From Bombyx mori (lineage: Eukaryota > Arthropoda > Insecta > Lepidoptera > Bombycidae), in NCBI RefSeq assembly GCF_030269925.1, contig NC_085110.1:2604001-2668000 (forward strand): a DNA stretch of 64,000 nucleotides, written 5' to 3'. Numbering within the stretch: position 1 is the stretch's first letter; each line of letters opens with the position of its first letter. Shown here piece by piece: positions 35,335-48,300 of this stretch. The notes beneath the pieces were generated by a model. That model saw nothing but the letters and a program-made list of their open reading frames with translations, was not told the origin of the DNA and did not search any database. The position numbers and the translations under genes are program-made.

Positions 35335-35790
35335 GTGACCTTACTCCTCAGACTTCACATTTTTTAAGCTATTGCATAGATTTTATCTCGGGCCTTGAGC
35401 GCGGCGACCGAATCATGAAATTCCGTAACGAAAAAAACCTTACACCCCTCACTCCGCCTACTATGTAGCTCATGTTCAACACATTCACACGTTGCGCTTG
35501 TGTAGTGTTTGTGAATAAGCGCGTGGCGTGACGTCGCACTGTATGCGCATCATGAAAAGTCTGCTCATCTCTCTCTCGCGCGGTCTAGCTTATGAGTGTG
35601 AAGGGGACAGTTAAGGTTTTGCTTTTATTAATGTTTTATTAATATAGCGTGGTCTTGTTTTATTATTGTTTTAATATTAAATTATCATTGTCTAATTATA
35701 ATTGCATAAGTTGATAAAAAATGCTATGCGATAGCTTTACCGCGGCAGTTCCCGAGTGCCACACGTTTTTTTGTTTGTAAAATCGCTTTG
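35335..35790. repeat. Dispersed ~450-bp repeat, copy 1
   Basis: Same sequence, same direction as 43393-43790: AAGCTATTGCAT start, GAGCGCGGCGACCGAATCA, ATTCACACGTTGCGCTTGT, GCGTGACGTCGCACTG and GCTTTACCGCGGCAGT near the end. An imperfect inverted terminal repeat (AAGCTATTGCATAG / CTATGCGATAGCTT) suggests a non-autonomous DNA transposon. No coding. Confidence 0.75.
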
Positions 35791-38700
35791 ATTCCCTTTA
35801 TTTATCAATGAACACAAACAGACAAAACGTTTCGCGCGTTTAAATATAATTTTATTTACGCCAGACTAACATACCTTACGTGTGGAACTTAAGATTGTTC
35901 TTCTCTATTGAACCTCATAGATTCGGCCAGCGTTTCAAGGAGAGCTGTGACTCGCGCTCACTATCAGGTAGGACACATTCTGACACACGTTACGAACAAT
36001 TACCTTACTAACTATATAAAAATACAACATTCTTTCACCGTAATGTACGAAATCGCATCGAACCCGACCAAAGAATTTCCGTGGTTCTGATATGCCACTG
36101 TTATACTTTATACAAACCACGTAACTAACATTTGTTAACATTCATTTTAATATTATGTAGGTATAACATTTTCGGATGTGTAAAAGAGATTTCGGTTTGG
36201 TGTTTGAAATGTTTTTTTTGTTTCTTCTTCATTTTTATTACGTAATTTTGTTCCCAAATTATGATGATATCTCGACTGAACCTATAAAAAGTATAATGTA
36301 AATTATACACGTCCATCTGTTATTTTTACATTTCAATTAAAGTCATGTAAATAGTCAAAAATCTTAATAAATATTATTATTATTATTATTTTTATTTTTA
36401 TTATTAATATAGTAACAACTAACAGCGACATATAGTATCGGCGAAAGAAAAGAACAAACAATCTATATAAAATGTGATTTTTTTCGAAATTCACATTTCA
36501 ATTACAAAACATGATACTAATCAAGCAATAATTGTCTACTACACTAAGCTACAAGTAAGAAAAATATGTATATGTTTATATAATATAATATATATATAAT
36601 ATCATAACAATGTTATGTATGTACTAAATATATTATGAAACTAATTTGAAAGCTCTTGGAAACTGTCACAGATCATGTTGTCTTTTACGTTTTTAATACT
36701 AGAAAGTTTACAGGGTCGACGTGCCGGCGTCTCGTTAGCAGCTAACGAAGAATAACAAAAAACAACAATATTTTTATATGAAAACTTAATCCTACACACT
36801 CAAAACTTAAGAAAGAATAAAATGTCTTTAGATTCTGCTGCTTGGGCGATCTTATTGTAGTCAAATGACAGAATTAAAAACGATTTAAACTTAGCTTTTT
36901 TAAGCAGACAGCAGTCCAACGTATTTGTATATATCTATGTATATTATTTCGTGACAATTGGCAATGCCGTGGTTAACGCGTTTGACATTGTCAGAAGTTA
37001 AACGAAGTCGTCGCTTCGTCGTGTCTTTTATGTGAATATCGAAACAAAATAAATGCATCTCGTTAAGATTAGTAAACATGAAACTAAATTTATTTTAATT
37101 GATTTTTCGGAAGCTAATTATTGTAATTTCTATTTTCATGTTTCAAACTCGCGTACATTTGAATTTTGTTGTTTCGAATTTCTTTACATTCGTTTTTTTT
37201 GTGTTGCCAACTATATTTTATTACCAAAAATATAAAACAATAACAATACCTAATCAAAATTATCGACAAAAAAAAACAGATATAAAACATGAAAGATTTA
37301 TTTAAATAAACTATCAAACAAAAAGCAAAGGTCAAATTATAACATCTATCTTTTTCCAGAATTACTTTACGCTTGTTACTTTATTGAACGCGCGGAAAAC
37401 TTGGGTGTCCATAATTTTACGCATAATTTCTAAAATAATATCGAAAAACAATGCTTGTGATGAATCGTTTTTGTATCGTCTTCAACATCGACAGACCTTA
37501 GGGAGGTAAATGGTAACATACATATGTATTCTTTAATTCGATACGAAATTAGATGTACTCTAAGCAAGAATGGGTCTTCTCATTCTGTAATTCTTTTCAA
37601 AAACACGCATCAGTTACACTATAAAATAAAAATAATCAAATCTAATAGATCGTTTTCCTGCAATACTGCGAATAGTTATGGTATAAAATTCGAATATAAT
37701 TCAACTAATAACTACATATACGTATTTTAGAAAACCGTAATGTGTTCGTTAATGGCTCTACTTGTTCACGAGAAAATATGGCGCTGAAATATCGGAAACT
37801 CAATTAAGTTGAATAACGCGGTCACAAGCCGTCCAATAAAAATGTTAAAAGGGAGAAAATATATTTTAAATTAATTATCGAATTTCGACTTATCGATATT
37901 TCAGTAACTGAAACATAAGGACGTGCTCTAATGATTAGGATTAGAAGTTCGGGAGGACAGTAAAGATATTATTATACGGTGATTGAAGCAAATTATCATT
38001 ACTATTACAATAATTAATAAGATTTATTGATAGAAATTAGCGAAAATGTCTATTCTTAAACATCGATCTTTTGTTGATCGAGAATTGACTTAATTGGGAG
38101 ACAGTATCGACATAACGATTACATAATAATATGTATGTAAAGAAGAAAAAAAGTATTTTCAATTTTAACATTTACTTTGAAAAAATTATTCAGAGACAAT
38201 ATGTAAGTAAGTAAGTAAGGTAATATGTTCGAAATGAGAATTCAGAATTTAGAATTGTTTTTTTTTCTCAATAATAATTTATTTTAAAATCGCACTTTTA
38301 AATTATGTTCCGCATATTATCATGGACACCCTAATTTTTCCCAGATTTAGCGTCCTATACAAATTAGTAATTTCGCATTGTTTTTATTTGATTTTTGGTA
38401 ATAAAATACACGTGTATTAATCACAGCACAAACTAAAGCGGTTATTATATATATATATATCGAATTTACTTTGACTCTGAATAGCTAATCGTGAGAAATC
38501 TCAAAACCTTTTAACTTTAATTTGACGTGTGATACCAATAATAACCCTGCCTCAGTAGAATGATCGATATATTTTTAATAGTATTGACCATTAAAAAAAA
38601 ACACGCTAAATTTTACCCCTCCGTATAATAATTATGTTTCGAAACGAGCTGAGAATTATTCTAAGCCAATAGGAACTGAAATCCAATCCAAATATTAGTT

Positions 38701-39030
38701 TAAGAAGTTTTCGGCTGCAACCAAAGTCGAAAATTCCAGATCTGTAGAGCTTCATCTCTGTCGCGCACGAGAGATTTTCCGTTGTGCGACAGAGACGACG
38801 TTACAAAATCGAAATTGTAAGATTAGATTTCTCTAATACCCGATCTCCAACAAGTTGCGAGTCGTAACATATGTTATACATAAAAAAAACAATTTTAACA
38901 CAAAAATGTTTTTCAAACAAAGGCATCAGTGAAAATGTGTTTTTTTCTTACACTAAAAACCTCACTTTTCAATATAACTCAGCGGAATACTGAAATGACA
39001 CCTGTGAGTTTAGATTATCGACCTTTTTTT

Positions 39031-39036
39031 TTTATT
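39031..39036 (-). terminator. Candidate polyadenylation signal of the RPUSD2-like gene
   Basis: AATAAA on the minus strand about 195 bp past the stop codon. It is followed by an A-rich run, so it could also be chance in AT-rich DNA. Confidence 0.4.
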
Positions 39037-39231
39037 TAAACTTCAACACGATCAGATACAATGTTTTTAACAAACAAACAAAAAATCTTAATTGTTAATA
39101 ATAATTCACCATCAATATCTATATATAAGCTACTACATACGGAAGTCCTATAATTATAATGTTTACAATTTGGTCTTGAAGTTCATTTGAATGGTCTAGA
39201 GATGTGGAGGGGGCGGCGTCGCGGCGCGGGA

Positions 39232-39306
39232 CTATGAGTTCTCTGGCTCGTCCCAGTCTAGGCTCGCCCACTGCGGCAGCTCCGTCTCGTATTCCCAGCC
39301 CGGGCC
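39232..39306 (-). CDS. RPUSD2: RPUSD2-like exon 10 (terminal coding exon)
   Basis: Acceptor CGTCGCCAG, then [18 protein letters not shown] and DEPENS followed by TAG (39234-39232). The KYK of exon 9 joined to GPGWEY reproduces the conserved end of this family. Terminal because of the in-frame stop. Confidence 0.9.
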   Translation of the reverse strand, partial: GPGWEYETELPQWASLDWDEPENS

Positions 39307-42300
39307 CTGGCGACGGGATTCCAAATAAAGTCTCATATAAACATGCCATATATATTTATAAGCGGTAACAACAATTTTAACCCATAGACACAGCCCACTG
39401 AGTTTCTCGCCGGATCTTCTCAGTGGGTCGCGTTTCCGATCCGGTGGTAGATTCTGCGAAGCACTGCTCTTGGTAGGGTCAGTGTTAGCAACTCTCCGGT
39501 TTGAGCCCCGTGAGCTCACCTACACCTACAAACGTTAGGGTGAAGCTGAAATAGCCTCTCAAGGCTATCAGCATAGGTACGAAAAAAAAACAACAGCAAA
39601 TATTAAACCTAGATGATTCCGACTCCGAACTAAAATCGAACATCGACTCTATGATACAGTAGTTTTTTTTATTGCTTAGATGGGTGGACGAGCTCACAGC
39701 CCACCTGGTGTTAAGTGGTTACTGGAGCCCATAGACATCTACAACGTAATTGCGCCACCAACCTTGAGATATAAGTTCAAAGGTCTTAGTATAGTTATAA
39801 CGGCTGTTCCACCCTTCAAACCGAAACGCATTACTGATTCACGGCAGAAATAGGCAGGGTGGTGGTACCTACCCGTGCAGATTCGCAAGAGGTCTTCCCA
39901 CCAGTAATTATGCAAATTATAATTTTAGCGGGTTTGATTTTTATTACACATCATTCCTTCACAGTGGAAGTCAATCGTGAATAATTGTTAAGTACGTATT
40001 TCATTAGAAAAATTGGTACCCGCCTGTGGGATTCGAACACCGTTGCATCGCTTTATACGAATGCACCGGACGTCTTATCCTTTAGGCCACGACGACTTAA
40101 AGGAACTAAGGAGACGATGGAAATTACCTTTTTAGATTACCTAGATATATTTTCCTGAATAATGTAATAACTGTGTTAATTATGTCTACGATGCGATGTT
40201 CGAGATTTTGATGGGAATGAGACGAGATGTGGTCGGTATTTTACCGAGAGCCCATTATAGTTGAGAGAATCTAGGTTACAACATTATTAATTTATTAAAT
40301 AATACATACTACAACAATATTAATAAACAATAAATGCGGGTACCTTGTACTTCCAGGCGTGTAGGTACATGACGAGGTCGCGCGGGCGCGGGTCGCGGTA
40401 CCGCACGCGGCACTCGTAGCAGTGCGGGTCGATGACCTCAGCCGCGCCCGCCGCGCTCGTTGCGGTCTCCGCGCAGCCCGTCTGCGTCGCCACCGTCACC
40501 TTGTCTGACTGTTACAAAGCACGCCGATGTTTAGTAGTACTCTTTTCTTATTGGTCAGTTAGATGGACGAGTTTACGGCTCACTTGGCTTATGTGTTTAC
40601 CGGAGTACATAGACATCAAAAAGGATTGTGTGGCTTTATGAAACCACGGTAAAAGTGAAACTTTACATTAAACACTGACAAAACAAACAAAATAGCGTGG
40701 AGCACTGGCAAAAATGTATGTAATAACATAAAAATGTAACTAATGTAGTATTAGTCTATACACTACACGGTCAGCTGCTGCGAACGATAGGCGCCGCCGT
40801 ATTGGCCTTGGCTACTCTGACGAGCGCCTTTCACTTTATCCCTACTCCGCGGCCGATTGTCACGCGACATGCAACACACAGACGAAAAAGTTTGAGACGA
40901 TGTAATAAAAGTTTCACTTTAACAAGATTATAATTTTTCTTGTAAATTTAAATCAGTTTTGTTGAACACACCAAGACCATTATTAAATCTGTAGGGACCA
41001 CAAATATCCCCATAGCAACTAATAATATATATATGTGTTAGTGATAATTATATTGCAGTGATGCTACGGCAGCCTCGACATTGTCGAGCTGTCAATAGCA
41101 CGTTAGATTGTAATCCCAATATACGTTATTCACTTAACTAAACACGTGTCTTTTAATTATCTTATGTCTTTTAATTAATCCTTGCCCGATATAGAGATTC
41201 AACAAATCTATGAATTTACTTTTAAATCACCTATTAAAATTAAACTAATATTGACAATATTTTTGCATAGAGCTAAACAGCAATGTAATGGCATCATACG
41301 TAATGATAAAAAAAAAAAATTAATTACGATTTTTAGCTTCGTATTTATTAGTAAGCTTTAGACTGCGCTCTCCAGATCTATTTAAGCTGAACTGAATTTT
41401 ACGTTGATATAGCAAATATATATCATTTCCCACCAGCTGACCCGATAGTATTTGTCCTATCAATTAATATTCATAGTAGAACTCTCAAGCTTTGCCTTAT
41501 AAAAAGTTAATTGAAATTTTGATATTACGTAATGACTTGAACATTACGTAATATCAAAATTTCAATTAACTTTTTCCATAAACACACTCCAAAACTGTTG
41601 ACTTTTTCTAAAATTTTCGTTAGTGTAAATCTTTTCAAGTAAATTATGAACAAAATAAAAAGGAACTAGTCGAATTGGTCGAGACATTCTCCAGTGCCTG
41701 TTGATTTTTGATTGTATTATTTTGTATTATTGTAAAAAAACGGTGCGCGTGCAATTTGGTGCACGTGAATGAAGTGAAACTTCTTTTGCGATGTGTAGTA
41801 TTATGGTTTTCTTCATTTTTAATCCTTAAATAAGATTGCTCTTGTAATAGGAAATGCTGTGTATAAGAGATGCGACATCTTCTACATTTATATTATATAT
41901 ATGTTAAATTATAGATAGAAAAATAAATATGTATATTATTTTAAATGCTTTGCCAGCGTTCGCGCTGGCCTGTAACAGGTATAATATTATACTACGCGCG
42001 TGCGTTCGAGCGCCACGCATTTACTCTCGCTCTGTCTCTTTCTATTCCAAGGTAGCGTTAAGCGTTTAACGCAACTTTGTTAGAAGTCGCATTAGAAGTT
42101 TCACTTCAAAACTATTCGTGTTCCTTCCATGTTCAAAAGCGGTTCCCCTGTGAGCTGACTTAAATTAAACACACTGACCTTGGCATCGTTAGAGTCTTCA
42201 TTGATAGGGAGCGTCGCGAGGGGGGTGGGAGAGGGTGGCGCGCGAGGTGACTCCTCCGCCGGGGCCTCAGCGCCGCTCGACGGACTCGCTAGAGTTGCTG

Positions 42301-45300
42301 TAACACGACATTGCGAATTAAAAACCTATTTTATGCTGTACATTGCTATCTCAAGTAAAAAATCATTTTGCTGTACATTGCGTTACGCTTCAAAAAAAAT
42401 TTTATTTATTTTTATTAGTCCCGTAAGTTTAAGTAAATTGGCCGAAAGTGTTAAGAGCGAATGTATTGAGCGTATTAATGTATAATTGCATTAATGTTAA
42501 TGTATACACACGAGTCATGACGGTAGAGGCTGTCACTCCGGGCGCTGGCGAATCTAATCTCGGTGAAGACTCCCTGGAAGCGGGTCCTGTGTCGCAGTCG
42601 TCTTCGCCAACTGTTTTAAATAATAAATTAAGTGTTTTTGGTTAACGTTCATGAGATTCACAGTGATTTCAAAGAAGGAATTTGGACTGTAAAACGAAAC
42701 GATTTGGTCATAATTAAATTTTCCAATTAGACGACAGATTGCAAGGATTTGATTGATGTATGTTATCTAGGCTGAATTATTATTGAATAAAACTATATGA
42801 AGTGTAAGTAATTGCTTATTTATTGATGTGCATTTTTGAAGTGAAAACTTCTTTAGAATCGTTGTGATTTCAAACCGGATGCAACGGAAAAAACGACAGG
42901 TAAGAGACACAAATACAAAAATGTGTAGGATGAAGCCAGCAAAGAATGAGACAGAAATATACATACTATTTAATACAGCACCATCTGTGAGATTTTTTGA
43001 TACTAACGTGTGTATGAAAGCTCTTGTAGTGAATTTTAATTTAGGATTATACGTGAAATTAAAATATCATTCAAGGGCGCTACCTTACAATTATTTACTA
43101 ATGACAAAATTTTACATATACTTAAGACGTTTAGGATAATTGTATTTTAATTTGGGAAGGTTTCACTTCTACCACGTATGAATTGCACACATGTAATTTT
43201 TTAATTTATGCGTATTCAGGTTTTTCAACTGACTTCAAAAGAGAGAGTTCTTTGTTCGACAGTATGTATTTTTTTGTAAGTGCAACGATTTATTTGGCTA
43301 ATTGGGGACTGTCTCCAAAAACATAAATTTACGAAATGACGTGGTCGACGTGGTCACATTGTTGAGTTTAATTAATTAAATAAGTCAGTTTTTTTCAAGC
43401 TATTGCATTGCTTTTATCGTGGGCTTTGAGCGCGGCGACCGAATCAAGAAATTCCGTAACGAAAACAAGACATAACACCCCCAACTCCGCCTACCATATA
43501 GCTCGCGTTCAACACATTCACACGTTGCGCTTGTATAGTGTTTGTGAATAAGCGCGCGGCGTGACGTCGCACTGCATGCGCATCATGAAAAGTCTGCCCA
43601 TCTCTCTTTCACGCGGTCTAGCTTATGAGTGTGAAGGGGAAAGTTTAATGTTTTGCTTTTGTTAATGTTTATAAATATAGGGTGGTCTTATTTTATTATT
43701 GTCTAATTATAATTTCATAAGTTGATAAAAAATTCTATGCAATAGCTTTACCGCGGCAGTCACCGAGTGCCACACGTGTTTTTTTATTAAATAAACTTAA
43801 AAACAATTACCTATTTGTACTGTTGATTGTGAACTGTGTTGACCTTGTCTTGTGTATGGTAATTTAATTATTAAATCGTATTCATTTTGTTGGTGCAACT
43901 TACTCAATTAGTACCTACATGATTTTACTAAACGTGTCAAAGATGACAATACTACTACGGGGCTCTAAAACTCCCGCCGGAGTTTCTCCATAAGAATTTA
44001 TTTGATAATAATATCATGAGGTATGCGAGGATATAGGAATTTTTGTGAGCACAGCCAAGAAATTTATATCGGAATATCTTTCAGTGACAAAATTAATGAG
44101 ATTAAAAAAATACCTATACAAAGTAGACGAAAATATTTTTTTATATATTTATTATTTATTTGGGAAACCTAAAATCCATAGAGTATATTAATAACAGGTA
44201 AACAAAAACTAAGCTAGTTTCTACCATTGTCATTGCACATGAGTAGAAGGTGAACAGAGAAATAATAAATTGAATATTTACTAAAATACATTAATAAATT
44301 GAAGTTAACAGGAAGTAACAAGAAGGTAACAAGATACAACAATAAATAAACAAAAAACAATCTTATACTAATAAATACCGGTCGTATTGATCTTGCAAAA
44401 AAGTCTAAAATTACATTTCTATATGCTGCAAGAGATTCATAAAAAAAATTCAAAATTGGACAATTTAATAGCGTATCGATTTTATTCGATTTAGCGTATT
44501 GTTGTTTTATGCTAATTATTATTTTGTATGTCAGAGTAAATTCAGACAAAGGCTAGTTAAGATATGAGGCCTATAAAATCAAAGGCAGCCAAACGCCTTA
44601 ATGTCGTAAAATGGATTAACAATGGCGCTATCTTGTTTAGTTAGTTGGACACGCTTTAGTGTTTTCATGTTATAACAAATGCAGCTAAATCTCTAACAAA
44701 TTCAGTTCAAAAATTTCATTTTTACTCTGTACTAAGTACTATTAAACGAAGTTTTATCATTTAAAATTCAGATTATTAACAATATTCTCATTCTTTATAA
44801 ATCTGCTTTAAAATAAAGAATATCGTAGCTATCCGAACAAAGTTATTTCAGTTTCTCAAACCGGGAGTGTTGCTAACACTGGCCCTAGCAAGCGGTACTT
44901 CGATGGATCGGGAGGATCCGTAATGACGTGTTTAGGGCCGATTTTGTAGTTTACCTGAATATTTGACAGACTTGGATTTAGCTGCCTTTGATTTTATAGG
45001 CCTCATATGCGCTATTTATTTATTTATTTATTTATTATTCGATACGCTAAAATTGCTGAGCATTGATTTACGAGGTTCTTATACAATATAGAAATCGACT
45101 GTAAAGGTTGACGAGCTATGTGCGACTGTCTGACTTCATAATGGCTCGATACATTGCACCTTACACATGCATGATAAGCTAACTTCAATCGGCCTAATCG
45201 ATAATTAAATTTAACGAAAATTTAATATACCAAATTAAGGTACGCACAAGGAAGTTTCTCGGATAGCTCATGTATGTATAACCGATATCACAAATACCTT

Positions 45301-48300
45301 TATCATCAGGCGCCGGCTTTGAGAACAGCAAATCGTCATCAGCAGCATCAACACCGAGCCAGTTCTCGGCGTTGTGGATGGCGATCAGATCCCGGACTAG
45401 TTGCTCGTCAGTTTTGCCGCCGGTGTCGCCGCCCTTACCGCGCAGTGGACCGAACACAGGGTGGTTGTACAGGGGATCGTTTACTACCGGGTAACCTGCA
45501 CCAAAGCAATGCAAAATGCTTTAAATTTCGTATTGGATACTGCAGTTCTATATATCGGTAGGCAGCGCTTGGCTCTGCCCCTCGCATTGTTGACGTCCAT
45601 GGGCGATGGTAACCACTCACCACCAGGTGGGCTGTATGCTTGTGTGACTCTTCGTCTTATTCTTTGTATCCACCTTATAGCACTAGATGGGATCGGCACA
45701 GCAAATTTTTCTATTGCATTTTCTTCTATCAGCCGTCATCTCAACACTCACGCTTCCTTTCTCATATCGTCATTCACACACTCCATCAATGTTTTCTTCG
45801 GTCGACCTCTTCCCCCTCTACCTTGTACTACCATTTCCATACATCTCCTAGTCACGTGCATCTCCTCTCTACGCATCACATGTCCATACCACGCTAGCGT
45901 CTGCTCTTTAATTTGTCAATCACCGGGGCTACTTTCACACTTCCTCTGATATACTCATTCCTTATCTTGTCTTTTCTTGTCACTCTTCTATGCTCGTCTG
46001 CTTACACGGCCAATAAAAATAAAATATATTTATTTAACACAATGCGTAGCGTGAACAAGGATTAACTATGAGGGATCAAAGTCATGTAACATGCTAAATC
46101 ATAAATATTTACGTTCTACGGCGTGTTCAGATCTCATTTCCGAAATTGATATGAATAACTGTCGACTAGAAAACTGGATAGTATTCGAAACGTCAGAAGT
46201 AATAACTTTGGATTTCTTTTTTGCATGTGCGGGTAGTTTGTCGCTAACTAAAAAAGAGAATGCGGAAATGGTTCGTCTCTCTTATATTTTGTGATTCGGT
46301 CAAGTGCGGAAGTTTCGTCGATTTGACTCAGTGTCATTTATAAGGCCGTTCTATTGAGCTGTTTCATTGTACCTTGAAATTTTATTAATAGGAATTGTAT
46401 TTGAAACAACAAAATTTGAGGGTAAACAAATAAAATTGCTAAAGATTGTTTATTGAGATCCTTATTACGGTATAATTAAAAATTGTTTTCTTTTTACAAT
46501 ATTCCATGTTTTTATTTATTTATTGCTTAGATGGGTGGACGAGCTCACAGCCCACCTGGTGTTAAGTGGTCACTGGAGCCCATAGGCATCCACAACGTAA
46601 ATGCGCCACCCACCTTGAGGTATAAGCTCTAAGGTCTCAAGTATAGTTACAACGGCTGCCCCACCCTTCAAACCGAAACGCATTACTGCTTCACGGCAGA
46701 AATAGGCAGGGTGGTGGTACCCCCCCGCGCGGACTCACACCGGTTCTACCACCAGTAAAAATGTCCGACTTATATATTTAATGAAGATCATTAAATCGCT
46801 TACCAAGGTACTGCAGGTGAACTCTGATCTGGTGCATTCTACCGGTCTTCGGGCGGCAGAGCACCACGCTAGTGTTGTTCGCCTGGTTGAAGCCAAGTCG
46901 CTTGAACACAGTCGAGCAGTCCTTGCCTTTCGGAGACACCTTGCACACGCCTATTTTGTAGCTGACCACTTCTATCGGCTCTTGACATTCTATTTCCTCG
47001 CTAAAAACAAACAAAGCGGTATATGAATTAAGCATTACTCTATGTTGCACTATTTATTTAAACAAAAGGTCCTACTGACGTAGGCATTGTGTTGAAGTGT
47101 GGGACAAGCATTATATTATTATAGATATAACCGGTCACCGACCTCGCCGAGCCCGTCACTTGCTATGAAGGGCTCGACGAGTAAATTAACCCATAGACCA
47201 CAGCTCACTGAGTTTCTCGCCAGATCTTCTCAGTGGGTTGCGTTTTCGATCCGGTGGTAGATTCTGCGAAGCACTTCTCTTGCTAGGGCCAGTATTGGCA
47301 ACACTCCGGTTTGAGCCCCGTGAGCTCATCTACACATCAAGGAGAAGCTGAAATAGCCTCTCAAGGTTATCAGCATAGGTAGGGAAAAAATGAGATGTAA
47401 TTAAATTGTTATTAACTCTTATAATTGTTTAATTTATGTTTTCATTTCACAGTTGTTGTTATAGGATTAGGATCATTGATAATAAATAATTGTACAATTT
47501 ATTATTCATACAAACAAATGACGATTGTCATGTCACTCTTTTTGAATATGAAACGAAAGCATAAGCTTATGTTGAGTCAGAAGTTTTAAGCCTATCCTAA
47601 TCTTAGTTTTAAGACTTGACTACGACGACACCAATATATTTGATAGATGGTGTCAGAGCGTCTTATGTCTTGCACAAGTGGACCGTGAACTCATTCACCG
47701 ATCTATGCAATAAAATAAAAATAATCAATTGTGGTTCACAGGAACTTACTCAGGAAATTCTCCGTCGACCCTGCAGACGTATTCCTTCTGGACTTGTCGG
47801 TTCCTAATCTGGTGCTCCATCTGTCTAGCTTTCTTCGGACTCCTCCCGAACAGAAGAAGTCCTGTGGGAAACATATTCATTTTTAATCTGTGAGTGTGAC
47901 CTGGCTTGGATTAAAACATACTAAGTCCTCCGGAACAGAATCTGACGGAATAGTGTCAATCCTTTTTGACCGAGATTATGATCTACCATGTTCTTGATGT
48001 TATTTTGGGCAGATTATCGGTGTCGTAGCCGGCAACGCGAGCATCTTCTGATTAGCAGCCGAGCAGTCTCTCCTTTTCTTCCTCTGGCCAGAGGCGGCTT
48101 TGCCAGCGGTGCAGAGTGTGCTTTGCACACGGGCGCAGCCGTATTACCTCTTGTGAGTATTAGTAAGGCTTTACCAGCCTTAGTCCTTTTAGTGAAGCTG
48201 TTACCTATTCCATATATGGTAGGTCCGCACGGGTAGGTACCACCACCCTGTCTATTTCCACCGTGAAACAGTAATGCGTTTTAGTTTGAAAGGTGGGGCA

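Larger units (their letters stand above)
33325..39030. other. Largely unassigned AT-rich DNA downstream of the RPUSD2-like gene
   Basis: Contains the LINE tail at 34325 and the repeat at 35335. The remainder has only short open frames, several of them low-complexity Phe/Ile/Tyr-rich. No second host gene found. Confidence 0.45.

Noticed and set aside
40432..40641. 69-codon plus-strand Ala/Val-rich protein
   Set aside because: Antisense of RPUSD2-like exon 9, then a decayed SINE.
44214..44549. Membrane protein of 111 codons
   Set aside because: Ile/Leu/Phe/Tyr-rich frame typical of AT-rich noncoding DNA; no start context or conservation visible.
45401..45949. 182-codon plus-strand protein
   Set aside because: It overlaps RPUSD2-like exon 7, a LINE tail and an antisense RTE-like remnant, so it is a shadow frame.
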